A stretch of DNA of 64,000 nucleotides from assembly GCA_036405135.1 (NCBI GenBank), contig DASWYF010000033.1:64001-128000 (forward strand), read 5' to 3'. Positions within the stretch are counted from its first letter, which is position 1. Every line of letters begins with the position of its first letter. Positions 1-7,613 of this stretch are shown here, in pieces. Both the position numbers and the translations under genes were made by a program. The notes under the pieces were generated by a model. The model saw only the letters and a list, made by a program, of their open reading frames with translations. It was not told the origin of the DNA and ran no database searches. The DNA comes from Verrucomicrobiia bacterium (GTDB taxonomy: Bacteria; Verrucomicrobiota; Verrucomicrobiia; Limisphaerales; JAEYXS01).

Positions 1-1
1 C

Positions 2-115
2 TTCGGAGTGGTGCCTGACACCAGTCTCTTGAAGGACGGTGTGCATCCGGATGTGGCGGGAAATGTGCCGATCGCGGAGACGATTCTGCCAAAGTTGGTG
101 GCGGTGAAAAAGTGA
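2..115 (+). CDS. C-terminal fragment of an SGNH/GDSL-type hydrolase
   Basis: Only the last 37 codons lie in the window, in frame 2 and ending with TGA at 113-115. The peptide contains the stretch DGVHPDVAGNVPIAE, which matches block V of SGNH hydrolases (the Asp and His of the catalytic triad in a D-x-x-H context, followed by a small residue and G). This family deacylates or de-esterifies carbohydrates and lipids and is abundant in Verrucomicrobiota. The start, any signal peptide and the catalytic serine block are outside the window, so the substrate cannot be guessed. The short length keeps the family call tentative. Confidence 0.6.
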   Translation, partial: FGVVPDTSLLKDGVHPDVAGNVPIAETILPKLVAVKK

Positions 116-168
116 GCGGATTTCCTGAGGGACAACCTATTTTCCTGTGGCGTCAGGCATGACAGGCT

Positions 169-603
169 TTAGAGCGGTTGCGGACCGGGGGGCGGCTGGC
201 CTTGTCCTTGCGGGGGGAGCTGTACCACCTGCAGCGGGATGCGGGCGATAATGTTGTTATCCAAGCTCACATCGATGGAGTAGTGACCGGCCTTCTCGAA
301 CTTCAACCCTTGCAGGCTGAAGACCATGTTCATGCTGACGAAGAAAAGGTTCTCCGGCATGCGCACGTCCATGTTTGGTTCCAGACGGGGGAGGAGGTTG
401 CGGCCGTCTTCATCGATCATGGTGACCCGGAGCTGGTGTTTTCCCTGGTCTTGGTCATGGAATACGATGCGCAGCGCGATGGAGCAATGCGGGTGGGTGG
501 CCGGAAGATTGCGCACGCCGATGGTATCGAACGCACCGATCATGCACAGCTTGCCACCGTAATCAGCGGCGGAATCACAGAGGGCGGCTACTTGGACCTG
601 CAT
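169..603 (-). CDS. Conserved hypothetical protein, DUF6941-like
   Basis: The 144-residue protein has no signal peptide or membrane segment. Its N-terminus (VAALCDSAADYGGKLCMIG, then FDTI) and the alternating hydrophobic pattern after it suggest a beta-sandwich. I associate this arrangement with the DUF6941 family of unknown function, from memory. The last 20 residues are a Gln/Pro/Gly-rich tail. The gene starts with ATG and no clear Shine-Dalgarno sequence precedes it. It is transcribed towards the partial hydrolase and is separated from the pilin operon upstream by a terminator. The family is commonly found in Verrucomicrobiota and Planctomycetota genomes; no function is assigned. Confidence 0.75.
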   Translation of the reverse strand: MQVQVAALCDSAADYGGKLCMIGAFDTIGVRNLPATHPHCSIALRIVFHDQDQGKHQLRVTMIDEDGRNLLPRLEPNMDVRMPENLFFVSMNMVFSLQGLKFEKAGHYSIDVSLDNNIIARIPLQVVQLPPQGQGQPPPGPQPL

Positions 604-962
604 ATTGGAAATGGTCGCCGGTCAAGGGGACATGGCAAGGCGGAAATTTCGTTCGCTTTTCAAGGTTCCGGTTTTTGGGTTTCGAGCCGGAATTCACCAC
701 GGAGACAGCGGCAGCTTTGCCCCACCTTGATAAAGGGGGTTCAGGCGGATTTGGACGCTGTCTCCCCCTGTATAACCAGTAATGGTAATTCTCAGCACTT
801 GGGGAGAGGAAGCCACCGTTCACATCGGTTGAGACGGCTTGCGGGTAGCCCGGTTCGAGACGAGGGCGATTAGTTGCTGGTGACTTGTGTGGTCACGAAA
901 AAGCGGAGGCCACGAGGCCTCCGCTGCGCGCTACTACTTCTACCAACCTAAATTCGTCACGA
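604..962. other. Intergenic stretch with repeat remnants and a terminator
   Basis: No convincing gene lies here. An open plus-strand frame crosses it but runs antisense to the DUF6941-like gene and lacks protein-like features. Around 663-702 there is a run of short repetitive motifs (GGTTTTTGGGTTTCGAG, then CACCACGGAGACA). These resemble the GTTTC-type palindromic element seen inside the U32 gene and the CACGGAG-type repeat at 2719-2755. The terminator of the downstream pseudopilin operon occupies 897-925. Confidence 0.5.
897..925 (-). terminator. Rho-independent terminator of pseudopilin operon 1
   Basis: A perfect 10-bp stem (AGCGGAGGCC at 902-911, GGCCTCCGCT at 916-925) with a 4-nt loop is followed on the minus strand by a run of five T (902-898). 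It sits about 40 bp after the stop of the pseudopilin gene. The same stem sequence recurs at 2814-2839 behind the duplicated operon. Confidence 0.9.
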
Positions 963-1985
963 TCAATCCGTGGGATTGATGGTCCACATGCCGGTCTGGC
1001 GGGCAAGGGCGGTGTTGGTCTGGCCCAAGGTCTTGGCGGGCGCGAGGCTTTCCGCATGTCCGTCCACGAAGAGGTAGTCGATGTTGTCGTTGTGATAGGC
1101 TTTGCGATCGACGTATTGGATGTCCGTGGTGGTGGTGGTGCCGAAGTGGACATTGGCAGTATCAATGGTCTGGTTCTCCAGTGATCCTTGCTGGCAGGTG
1201 GATCCGCCGGTGCCGGAACTGGTATTGCGGCCCCGGATGATTTCCGTGAGGAGGATGGTGCCAGTGGGGTCACGGACGATGGCGTTGTTGATGTAGCGTT
1301 GACGGCGTGGCTCAGCCGCCAGGCCCCAACCATCGGTCCCCGTGTTGGCGGTCTCATCCTGCCAGGCCGCGCCGGGAGCATCACCATGATACCAGCGCAG
1401 GCCCACGCCCGTCTGGCTGGAGGGCGAGGGAGGCCACTGGGAAACGGTGGGGTAGAGGAAGGGAGCGGTGCCCGCGCCTGATCCCAAGATGTCCATGGAG
1501 TTACGGGGCATGGCGTAACTGCGGGTGGCGTCCGGGAAGCGGGTGTCCGAGGAGAACAGCTTGTTGGAGGGGCATTTGAGGACTTTGGCCGCAGGGGGAT
1601 TCTGGATGTAGTTGGCGCTGTTGGCGTATTGGGTGCCGCCCTGCATCCGACGCGGTTCCCAAGCTTTCAGAGTGCCCATGGTCTCCGGACCGCCCATGTA
1701 GTTATGCATGTAATCATCCCAAGACCAGGCGACACCGGCCACCCAGCGCAAGACAGCGGGAGGGATGCGATCGCCGTTATCCGCGCCGTACATGGACATC
1801 ATCACGCCGACCTGCTTGGTGTTACTCAGGCAGGTGTTTTGCAGGGCGCGGGCTTTGGCCTTGGCCAGGGCGGGGAGCAACATGCCGGCGAGAATCGCGA
1901 TGATGGCGATGACGACCAGCAGTTCGATGAGGGTAAAGGCGCGAAAGAGCCTGATACCCGGAAGCGAGGGTGGTTTTTGTTTCAT
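963..1985 (-). CDS. H-X9-DG type II pseudopilin (copy 1)
   Basis: The 340-residue protein starts with a short basic leader ([16 protein letters not shown]) followed by a class III prepilin helix beginning [18 protein letters not shown]. The conserved Glu is at +5 of the helix, and Ala rather than Gly precedes the cleavage site. The C-terminal region carries the family motif H-X9-DG ([16 protein letters not shown]). Such proteins are very numerous in Verrucomicrobiota and Planctomycetota and are thought to assemble via type II secretion or type IV pilus-like machinery; their cargo is unknown. The gene lies 34 bp behind a small lipoprotein gene and ends at a strong terminator, so the two form an operon. 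A paralogue of exactly the same length (2864-3886) is also paired with a lipoprotein. No Shine-Dalgarno sequence is visible; the leader is C-rich in both copies. Confidence 0.93.
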   Translation of the reverse strand: MKQKPPSLPGIRLFRAFTLIELLVVIAIIAILAGMLLPALAKAKARALQNTCLSNTKQVGVMMSMYGADNGDRIPPAVLRWVAGVAWSWDDYMHNYMGGPETMGTLKAWEPRRMQGGTQYANSANYIQNPPAAKVLKCPSNKLFSSDTRFPDATRSYAMPRNSMDILGSGAGTAPFLYPTVSQWPPSPSSQTGVGLRWYHGDAPGAAWQDETANTGTDGWGLAAEPRRQRYINNAIVRDPTGTILLTEIIRGRNTSSGTGGSTCQQGSLENQTIDTANVHFGTTTTTDIQYVDRKAYHNDNIDYLFVDGHAESLAPAKTLGQTNTALARQTGMWTINPTD

Positions 1986-2019
1986 AGGAGGTTGGGTGGT
2001 TTTGCAGGTTTGACAGGGT

Positions 2020-2511
2020 TCATTGCGCGGTGATCTCGCCGGTTTTTTGATCGATCATGTATTTCTTTCCTTTGGGGGCGTAGAGGACCTTGGCGAGGTA
2101 GCGTGATTTCACGAGTTCCTCGATGTTGGCGGGGTAGCGGCGAAATTCCGCCTGAAAGCCGGTCACGGCTTCCATGACTGTGGCCAGATTGAGGTCATGG
2201 GTCTCCGGGGTGGCCTGGGATTTGAAATCATCGATGTCCCGCTGGGACATGCCTTTGAAGATGTCTTGGGGGCCGGTCTCCTGAGTTCCGGGGATGGCAG
2301 CAGCGGAGGCGGCACCGGGAGGCGGTGTCTGGCCCGGTGCCACGGGAGGCGCAGCCGGATCGGTGGCGGGGGTGATGGCAACGGCCTCCGAAGCTGGGGG
2401 AGGCGGCGGAGGGGCGACCATCCCGGCATCCTCTTTGTTGCCACAGCCGATGAGGGTGAGACCGGTAACGAAGGCGAAACCGGCGGAGAGAAATATTTTG
2501 GACTGGTTCAT
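2020..2511 (-). CDS. Pseudopilin-linked lipoprotein (copy 1)
   Basis: The 163-residue protein has a signal sequence ending in the lipobox LIGC, then a Pro/Ala-rich linker of about 60 residues. A conserved C-terminal domain follows ([25 protein letters not shown], ending [13 protein letters not shown]). I place the start at the ATG at 2511 rather than the in-frame TTG three codons upstream, because the paralogue shares the context TTGTGATGAA. The C-terminal 79 residues match the paralogue at 68 positions while the linker is free to vary. The [10 protein letters not shown] stretch recalls the end of pseudopilin globular domains. Being co-transcribed with a pseudopilin suggests a partner or envelope anchor for it (inference). 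The biochemical function is unknown. Confidence 0.88.
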   Translation of the reverse strand: MNQSKIFLSAGFAFVTGLTLIGCGNKEDAGMVAPPPPPPASEAVAITPATDPAAPPVAPGQTPPPGAASAAAIPGTQETGPQDIFKGMSQRDIDDFKSQATPETHDLNLATVMEAVTGFQAEFRRYPANIEELVKSRYLAKVLYAPKGKKYMIDQKTGEITAQ

Positions 2512-2567
2512 CACAATCAAATCCGGTGTGGATGTGATGAACTGTAGGATTGTTTATTAATAAGTTA

Positions 2568-2580
2568 AATAGGCATTTTG
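2568..2580 (-). promoter_or_regulatory. Upstream box shared by both pilin operons (copy 1)
   Basis: On the minus strand the 13 bases CAAAATGCCTATT lie 57 bp upstream of the ATG at 2511. The identical 13-mer lies 56 bp upstream of the paralogous ATG at 4405. Flanking sequence is largely different, so the box looks retained for a reason. It may be part of the promoter or an operator; which one cannot be read from sequence. Confidence 0.5.
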
Positions 2581-2718
2581 TGTTACCTACTTATATTAGT
2601 TTATATAATTTATATAAAAATGATTGGCTGGAAACTAATGAAAGGGAATTTCAAATTCTCAGTGTTCAGTTTTCAGCGGGGAAGTGATTTTCGGGGCGTC
2701 GTTGGGGTTTCGGGGGAG

Positions 2719-2755
2719 AATTCAACCACTGAGACACGGAGGGCACAGAGACAGA
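2719..2755. repeat. CACGGAG-type short repeat
   Basis: The stretch contains CCACTGAGACACGGAGG followed by GCACAGAGACAG, a purine-rich 9-10 bp periodicity. A shorter relative, CACCACGGAGACA, is found at about 689-701. Such sequences are commonly dispersed in intergenic regions; no coding or structural role is apparent. Confidence 0.4.
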
Positions 2756-2808
2756 AGACGGACATCATAACGGCCGCTCGAGCCCAGTGATAATATCTGG
2801 GATGAAGC

Positions 2809-2839
2809 CAAAAAAGCGGAGGCCGTGGGGCCTCCGCTT
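2809..2839 (-). terminator. Rho-independent terminator of pseudopilin operon 2
   Basis: An 11-bp perfect stem (AAGCGGAGGCC at 2814-2824, GGCCTCCGCTT at 2829-2839) with a GTGG loop is followed on the minus strand by a T tract. It stands 25 bp behind the pseudopilin stop at 2864. The stem repeats that of the terminator at 897-925, so the terminator was probably duplicated together with the genes. Confidence 0.9.
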
Positions 2840-2863
2840 TGCGAAGTTTTATGTTAAACTAAA

Positions 2864-3886
2864 TCAGTCCCTAGGAGCGATGGTCCACATGCCGGTTTGT
2901 TTGGCCATGGCCGTGTTGGTAGAACCCAAGGTCTTGGCCGGCAACAAGGCTTCCGCATGACCGTCTATAAAGAGGTAGTCGATATAATCGTTGTGATAGG
3001 CACGAGGATCAACGTACTGGATGTCCGTGGTGGTAGTTGTGGCGTAGTGGACGTTCGCCGTGTCAATGGTCTGGTTGTCCAGTGATCCCTGTTGGCAGGT
3101 GCTGCCGCCCGTGCCCGAGCTGGTGTTACGACCACGGATAATCTCCGTCAGCAAAATGGTTCCAGTCGGATCTTGGATGATAGCACTGCTGATACCGCGC
3201 TGACGACGGGGTTCGGCGGCTTGCTGCCAGCCGTTATCCATCGGGTTGGCCGTTTCGTCTATCCAAGCGGCGGCAGGCGCTTCGCCATCCAACCAGCGGA
3301 GACCCACACCTGTGAGGCTGGCCGGAGAAGGCGGCCATTGAGAGGTGGTGTTCACCAAGAACGGTGCCGTGCCACCTGCACCCGGACCATTGATGTCCAT
3401 GGAGTTACGGGGCATGGCGTAGCTGCGGGTGCCGTCCGGGAACCGTGTGTCCGACGAGAAGAGCTTGTTCGACGGACACTTCAGCGTTTTGGAAGCCGGA
3501 GGGTTCTGGATGTAGTTGGCACTGTTCGCATACTGGGTGCCGCCTTGCATACGGCGCGGTTCCCAAGCTTTCAGGGTGCCCATCGTCTCCGGACCGCCCA
3601 AGTAGGCGTGGATATAATCATCCCAGCCCCAGGCAACGCCTGATACCCAGCGGAGCACACCTGGAGGAATGCGGTCAGCGTTATCCGACTGGTACATGCC
3701 CATCATCACACCGACCTGCTTGGTATTGTTCAAGCAGCCGTTCTGGAGGGCGCGGGCTTTGGCCTTGGCCAATGCGGGCAGGAGCATGCCGGCGAGAATC
3801 GCGATGATCGCGATCACGACTAGCAGTTCAATGAGCGTGAACGCCTTCAGGCGCTGGCTCAATGATTTGGGTTGTGGTTCTTTCAT
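2864..3886 (-). CDS. H-X9-DG type II pseudopilin (copy 2)
   Basis: The 340-residue paralogue of the 963-1985 product matches it along the whole length without obvious gaps apart from a few residues near the middle. It has a short leader ending [11 protein letters not shown], the same hydrophobic helix, long identical blocks ([39 protein letters not shown]) and a C-terminal H-X9-DG motif ([16 protein letters not shown]). It is encoded 30 bp behind its own lipoprotein gene and closed by its own terminator. Divergence is spread over the protein, so this is not a very recent duplication, and both copies appear intact. The role is as for copy 1: a predicted pseudopilin with unknown cargo. Confidence 0.93.
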   Translation of the reverse strand: MKEPQPKSLSQRLKAFTLIELLVVIAIIAILAGMLLPALAKAKARALQNGCLNNTKQVGVMMGMYQSDNADRIPPGVLRWVSGVAWGWDDYIHAYLGGPETMGTLKAWEPRRMQGGTQYANSANYIQNPPASKTLKCPSNKLFSSDTRFPDGTRSYAMPRNSMDINGPGAGGTAPFLVNTTSQWPPSPASLTGVGLRWLDGEAPAAAWIDETANPMDNGWQQAAEPRRQRGISSAIIQDPTGTILLTEIIRGRNTSSGTGGSTCQQGSLDNQTIDTANVHYATTTTTDIQYVDPRAYHNDYIDYLFIDGHAEALLPAKTLGSTNTAMAKQTGMWTIAPRD

Positions 3887-3916
3887 AGGGGGGTGGGGGG
3901 TTGATCGGTTAAGAGC

Positions 3917-4405
3917 TTACTCAGCGGTGACTTCACCGGTTTTTTGGTTGATGGAGTACTTCTTGCCTTTGGGTGCATACAACACTTTGGCCAAATAGCG
4001 GGATTTAACGAGTTCTTCCATATTGGCGGGATAGCGGCGGAATTCGGCTTGGAAGCCGGTGATGGCTTCCATGATCGGCCCGATATTCATATCATGCGTC
4101 TCCGGTGTGGCCTGCGATTTAAAATCATCAATGTCACGCTGGGACATGCCTTTGAACATATCGGTAGGGCCAGATTGGGCGGCAGGAATCGCTGCAGCGG
4201 TGCCTGGAAGCGGTGCATCAGGAGTACCGGCTGGGGCAGGAGCACCTGGAGCAGCCGCAGGAGCGGTGGCATCCATGGCCACGGGAGCGGTGGACGCCGG
4301 AGGGGGTGCCACGCTGACATCCCCGCCATCTCCACCACCACAACCGGCCACCAAAAGGCCCAGAACAAGGGCACTGCCAGCGGTGTATCGATAATAGTTT
4401 TTCAT
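3917..4405 (-). CDS. Pseudopilin-linked lipoprotein (copy 2)
   Basis: The 162-residue protein has a signal peptide with lipobox LVAGC, a Gly-Gly-Asp segment, a Pro/Ala-rich linker and the same C-terminal domain as the 2020-2511 product. The ATG at 4405 is preferred over the GTG directly before it, by comparison with copy 1. The conserved C-terminus and divergent linker imply that the terminal domain is the functional part and the linker a spacer from the membrane. It is the first gene of the second lipoprotein-pseudopilin operon. No enzymatic motif is visible. Confidence 0.88.
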   Translation of the reverse strand: MKNYYRYTAGSALVLGLLVAGCGGGDGGDVSVAPPPASTAPVAMDATAPAAAPGAPAPAGTPDAPLPGTAAAIPAAQSGPTDMFKGMSQRDIDDFKSQATPETHDMNIGPIMEAITGFQAEFRRYPANMEELVKSRYLAKVLYAPKGKKYSINQKTGEVTAE

Positions 4406-4460
4406 CACAATTTCTTACAATTGGTATGTTTTGAATTTGCGCCTGCTAATTCTGGTTTTG

Positions 4461-4473
4461 AATAGGCATTTTG
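4461..4473 (-). promoter_or_regulatory. Upstream box shared by both pilin operons (copy 2)
   Basis: On the minus strand CAAAATGCCTATT lies 56 bp before the ATG at 4405 and equals the 13-mer at 2568-2580 in both sequence and distance to the start. A candidate promoter element or operator; no binding protein is proposed. Confidence 0.5.
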
Positions 4474-4599
4474 GGTGGGTGGAAAATAAGCTGCTCAAAG
4501 TGGAAAAAACAAAGGTATCACTCCAACGCCCCAAAAAAGGCCGATTTTAAAGGCAAAATGCAGGTTTTCACAAATATGACTCCTGCAGGAAGAATGCCA

Positions 4600-4628
4600 T
4601 ACGTAAAGGTACGCAAAAGGGCGTATAC
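4600..4628. promoter_or_regulatory. TACG repeat cluster, possible regulator site
   Basis: Two adjacent units, TACGTAAAGG (4600-4609) and TACGCAAAAGG (4610-4620), are followed by an inverted-looking GCGTATAC (4621-4628). The units are spaced about one helical turn apart and lie roughly 200 bp upstream of the second lipoprotein gene. Such an arrangement fits a multimeric DNA-binding regulator, but no other copy was found to support it. Confidence 0.3.
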
Positions 4629-5096
4629 CCCATGTGAGAGGTGAAAGGGGTTCTGCCAAGTCATGTTCATCAAGGGGTATCTCGATGGAATCGGGGATTT
4701 TGGTTCGATGGGGCGGGGAATAGCCTCTGGTTTCAGGTGGAGAGCGTTTTTTTTTATTCTGTGGCCGATTGGGGCGGGGATTATTGGGTTCGGGCGATGA
4801 AAAGATTATCAACCGAATGGGGCAAGAGAATGGAAGGTTAGGATTAAAAGGAGGAGGAGGAGGGGTGAATCATAGCAGGAGTTTTCAGCCGGTTGCACCG
4901 GTGGACTGCTCAATAGCCACAAAGAGGTACCGAAGGCGCAAAAGGGATGAACTGATTTCCAGTTTTGGATTTAGTCATGCAGTGAAAGGATGGACTTTTT
5001 GGTTTTCTTCGGTCCCCCCCAGAAACGTGCGTGATCCCTCCGGCATCGAAGTCAATCGTGCTGGAACAATCCGGCTTATTCCCGGATATTAGAGAT

Positions 5097-5474
5097 ATGA
5101 AGTTCCTGGAGTTAAACCACGTGGCCGTGCATGTCGCGGATGTGACGAAGAGCTGCGAGTTCTATCAACAAGTGCTGCGGTTGGATTCCATTCCACGACC
5201 CGCGTTTGATTTTCCTGGAGCATGGTTTCGCTTGGGGGAGCGGCAGGAACTGCATCTCATCGGGGATCGCACCGTGCCGGTGAATTCGCACAATCGCGGC
5301 GACCACTTCGCACTGCTGGTGGATGATATCGATGCGTGGGAGAGGCACTTGCAATCCACCGGCTATCCGTTTCGCCCGAAGAAAACGCGGCCGGATGGCG
5401 CATGGCAGATCTTCATCATCGATCCAGATGGGCATTACATCGAGCTATGCACGCCACCGGGACCGGTGAAATGA
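5097..5474 (+). CDS. VOC family (glyoxalase-like) metalloprotein
   Basis: The 125-residue protein is a typical single-polypeptide vicinal oxygen chelate domain made of two beta-alpha-beta-beta-beta halves. Candidate metal ligands are His8 (LNHVAVHV), His53 (ELHLI), His70 (GDHFALLV) and Glu116 (HYIELC), in the order used by glyoxalase I, dioxygenases and fosfomycin-modifying enzymes. The ATG at 5097 is chosen because the family begins a few residues before the first ligand; an earlier in-frame ATG at 5031 would add 22 unrelated residues. The substrate is unknown. The radical SAM gene follows 70 bp downstream on the same strand. Confidence 0.85.
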   Translation: MKFLELNHVAVHVADVTKSCEFYQQVLRLDSIPRPAFDFPGAWFRLGERQELHLIGDRTVPVNSHNRGDHFALLVDDIDAWERHLQSTGYPFRPKKTRPDGAWQIFIIDPDGHYIELCTPPGPVK

Positions 5475-5543
5475 TCCCTGTCTTCGTCATTCGGATTTGG
5501 ACATTGCCGCAAGCCCCTTGGCATTCGATCACATAACAGTATA

Positions 5544-6758
5544 ATGCGGCTGATGTATCTGCGCTTTGCCAAACGCCTGCTGGTCGAGACCGATAAACGC
5601 CTGCTCATGAAGCTGGCGTATAACTTCGGCTGGCGCGGCATGCGCTCCGTGCAGCTTTTCAAAAAGCGCATGAAGCAGGGAGAATACTTTCCGCCCTTCC
5701 TCTACGTCTCCGTGCTAAATAGCTGCAACCTCCGCTGCCAAGGCTGCTGGGTGGACGTCGCGGCCAAACAGGAGAAGATTCCGGCAGAGGATTTGCACCG
5801 GCTTATCCGTGAAGCCAGCGCGGCAGGCAACAGCTTCTTCGGCATCCTCGGCGGCGAACCCTTCATGTACAAGGGCCTGCTCGATATCCTCGCGGAGCAC
5901 AAGGACTGTTACTTCCAGATCTTCACGAACGGCCAGCTCATCACGGACGATCTTGCCAAGCAGATGCGCCAGATGGGGAACGTGACACCGCTCGTCAGCA
6001 TCGAGGGTAACGAGATCATCAGCGATGAACGGCGTGGCAAGGATCAGGTGTTCACGCGCTCGATGGCGGGCTTGCAACGCTGCCTGGATAACAAGTTGAT
6101 GACGGGCGTTTCCACCAGCCTGTGCCAGACGAATTTCAAGGACTTGTTGCGTGAAGAGTGGCTGGATCGGCTCATCGAGATGGGTGTGATGTATGCGTGG
6201 TATCACACGTATCGACCGGTGGGGCCGAATCCGAACACGCAACTCTGCCTCACGCCGGAGCAGCAGGTGGAGATTCGCAAGTTCGTGGTGGAGATGCGTG
6301 TGAAGAAGCCTATCGTGCTGGTGGATGCGTACTATCAACACGATGGTCAGGCGCTCTGTCCCGCCGCTACGGGCATCAGCCATCATATCAGCCCCTGGGG
6401 CGCGATCGAGCCGTGCCCCATCATCCAGTTCGCGAAAGAAAACATTCGCGACAAACGGAACATCAAAGACGTTTTCGTGCAATCCGAATACCTGCGCGAT
6501 TTCCGCCAGCTCGCCTCGCAGACCACGCGTGGCTGCATCGTGCTGGAGCGCCCGGACCTGCTGAAAGATTTCGTGCAGAAGCACAAAGCTCCCGATGGCA
6601 CCGCGCGCCAAACCTCACTCGCCGAACTCGCCGCCATGCAACCGCGCACTTCGCAGTATCGTCCGGGCACGGAAGTGCCGGAAAAGAGCTGGGCGTACAA
6701 GTTCGCGAAGAAACATTTCTTCCACGATTTTGGGGCGTATAAGGGGTTGAAATCTTAG
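5544..6758 (+). CDS. Radical SAM protein with SPASM-like C-terminus
   Basis: The 404-residue protein contains the radical SAM cluster motif C-X3-C-X2-C at Cys61, Cys65 and Cys68 (NSCNLRCQGCW), then LGGEPFMYKGLL, matching the GGEP SAM-binding segment. The C-terminal third has further cysteines (LCPAATG, EPCPII, RGCIVL) compatible with an auxiliary iron-sulfur cluster. Enzymes of this class cleave S-adenosylmethionine to start radical chemistry on peptides, lipids or cofactors. The N-terminal 50 residues are basic and amphipathic. No maturation partner or peptide substrate gene is adjacent, so the reaction is undefined. Confidence 0.85.
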   Translation: MRLMYLRFAKRLLVETDKRLLMKLAYNFGWRGMRSVQLFKKRMKQGEYFPPFLYVSVLNSCNLRCQGCWVDVAAKQEKIPAEDLHRLIREASAAGNSFFGILGGEPFMYKGLLDILAEHKDCYFQIFTNGQLITDDLAKQMRQMGNVTPLVSIEGNEIISDERRGKDQVFTRSMAGLQRCLDNKLMTGVSTSLCQTNFKDLLREEWLDRLIEMGVMYAWYHTYRPVGPNPNTQLCLTPEQQVEIRKFVVEMRVKKPIVLVDAYYQHDGQALCPAATGISHHISPWGAIEPCPIIQFAKENIRDKRNIKDVFVQSEYLRDFRQLASQTTRGCIVLERPDLLKDFVQKHKAPDGTARQTSLAELAAMQPRTSQYRPGTEVPEKSWAYKFAKKHFFHDFGAYKGLKS

Positions 6759-6807
6759 ATTTCTCTCGTCTCAAAAAATATGCCGCGCAGGGGAATCTCT
6801 TTCGAGA

Positions 6808-7446
6808 TCAATCCTGCCCGAATATTTTCTCGTAGATTTTCTTCTGTCCCAAAACACTTCCGTGCTCTATCTCGCGAATCGGCAAGGGCACGTTCTTTTG
6901 CACCTCAGTCACTAAAGGCATTAGCGTATCACGATCTAGCCCTTGAGCCAGGACGTACCGATCGGTTTTGCCATCGATTTCAAATACTAGTTGTAACTCA
7001 GAAAGCTTTGATTCACCCGTTCCTTCTGATGAATAAAAATCACTGATGATAAATGCAAAACTCAAATGACTGGTGACACCAAATGTCAGATTACGATCCG
7101 GAAGAGTTATCTCGCCTGTCTTGCGATCATAGCGGAATACCGTGCCACGCTTCTGAGCTGATCGATACTCAGCGCGGTTGAGCATGATGCTGAAAATTGT
7201 CGTAAAGACACCGAACAAAACTATGCCAGTCGCGATGATGTAAGAGCCCTTGCTGGCCATGAAACCAGCCATGCTGCAGGCGAGAACCATGATCAACACG
7301 CCGACGGCAAAGTGTTTGCCCGTGGGCATATTCGTCGGAACTATCTCAAACACATTCTCAGAAATCTGTGCTTTCCATTTCCGTTCCCCGCTATAAATGC
7401 CTTCACCCACAACGAACTTCTCTCGTGGTATCTGGTGAGGAGGCAT
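6808..7446 (-). CDS. Hypothetical membrane protein with two TM helices
   Basis: The 212-residue protein has a soluble N-terminus of about 45 residues, two hydrophobic segments (about 46-66 and 70-90) separated by a very short turn, and a cytosolic-looking C-terminal domain of about 120 residues containing YDRKTGEITLPDRN. This last stretch, with beta-rich alternation, recalls small membrane-anchored PH-like domains, though I cannot assign it. It converges on the radical SAM gene and lies alone between it and the acnA terminator. Confidence 0.7.
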   Translation of the reverse strand: MPPHQIPREKFVVGEGIYSGERKWKAQISENVFEIVPTNMPTGKHFAVGVLIMVLACSMAGFMASKGSYIIATGIVLFGVFTTIFSIMLNRAEYRSAQKRGTVFRYDRKTGEITLPDRNLTFGVTSHLSFAFIISDFYSSEGTGESKLSELQLVFEIDGKTDRYVLAQGLDRDTLMPLVTEVQKNVPLPIREIEHGSVLGQKKIYEKIFGQD

Positions 7447-7528
7447 GTAGGTTCCTTTTAGCTATGGTTGGTATGTATCAAAGGTTGGATTGCTGGAATA
7501 GCAGAAATCTGAAGTAAGGTTCTTTATG

Positions 7529-7573
7529 AAATTCAAACGCCGCGTTGATTGCTCAACGCGGCGTTTTGAATTT
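7529..7573 (-). terminator. Terminator downstream of acnA
   Basis: A long inverted repeat has a G+C-rich core (ACGCCGCGTTGA / TCAACGCGGCGT) around a TTGC loop and A/T-rich outer arms (AAATTCAA / TTGAATTT). It stands about 40 bp behind the aconitase stop. The A/T arms give a T-rich tail in either direction, so it could stop transcription both ways. Confidence 0.85.
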
Positions 7574-7580
7574 GCTACTC

Positions 7581-7602
7581 GCGCCGGGTCGGAGACCGGC
7601 GC
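7581..7602. repeat. Palindromic GCGCCGGGTC repeat
   Basis: GCGCCGGGTC, GGA, GACCGGCGC forms a hairpin with one bulged base between the acnA terminator and the acnA stop codon. The motif CCGGGTCGG also follows the hairpin at 21069-21088 inside the U32 gene, suggesting both derive from one dispersed repeat family. Confidence 0.45.
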
Positions 7603-7613
7603 TCCACAAGGCC

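Larger units (their letters stand above)
2512..2863. other. Intergenic region between the two pilin operons
   Basis: This region holds the promoter area of operon 1 and the terminator of operon 2, and no supported gene. It is A+T-rich at 2540-2630, unlike the G+C-rich surroundings. The box shared with operon 2 lies at 2568-2580. From about 2655 to 2755 there are short simple repeats (CTCAGTGTTCAGTTTTCAG, then CCACTGAGACACGGAGG) of a kind dispersed in many bacterial genomes. Confidence 0.6.
4406..5096. other. Long intergenic region upstream of pilin operon 2
   Basis: About 690 bp without a supported gene. A 105-codon minus-strand frame (4495-4812) is Pro/Arg-rich at its start, resembles no family I know and lies where the operon promoter should be, so I leave it out. 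The region contains the conserved box at 4461-4473 and a cluster of TACG repeats at 4600-4628. Purine-rich tracts (AGGAGGAGGAGGAGG) occur around 4846-4865. Divergent transcription from here would serve both the pilin operon and the VOC gene. Confidence 0.6.

Noticed and set aside
178-873. 231-codon open frame on the plus strand
   Set aside because: Runs antisense to the DUF6941-like gene and through a repeat-rich gap; composition looks like a complement shadow.
4495-4812. 105-codon minus-strand frame upstream of pilin operon 2
   Set aside because: No recognisable domain, Pro/Arg-rich start, and it occupies the promoter region; kept as intergenic.
5715-6611. 298-codon minus-strand frame
   Set aside because: Antisense to the radical SAM gene; the His/Leu/Glu/Arg-rich composition is typical of a complement shadow.
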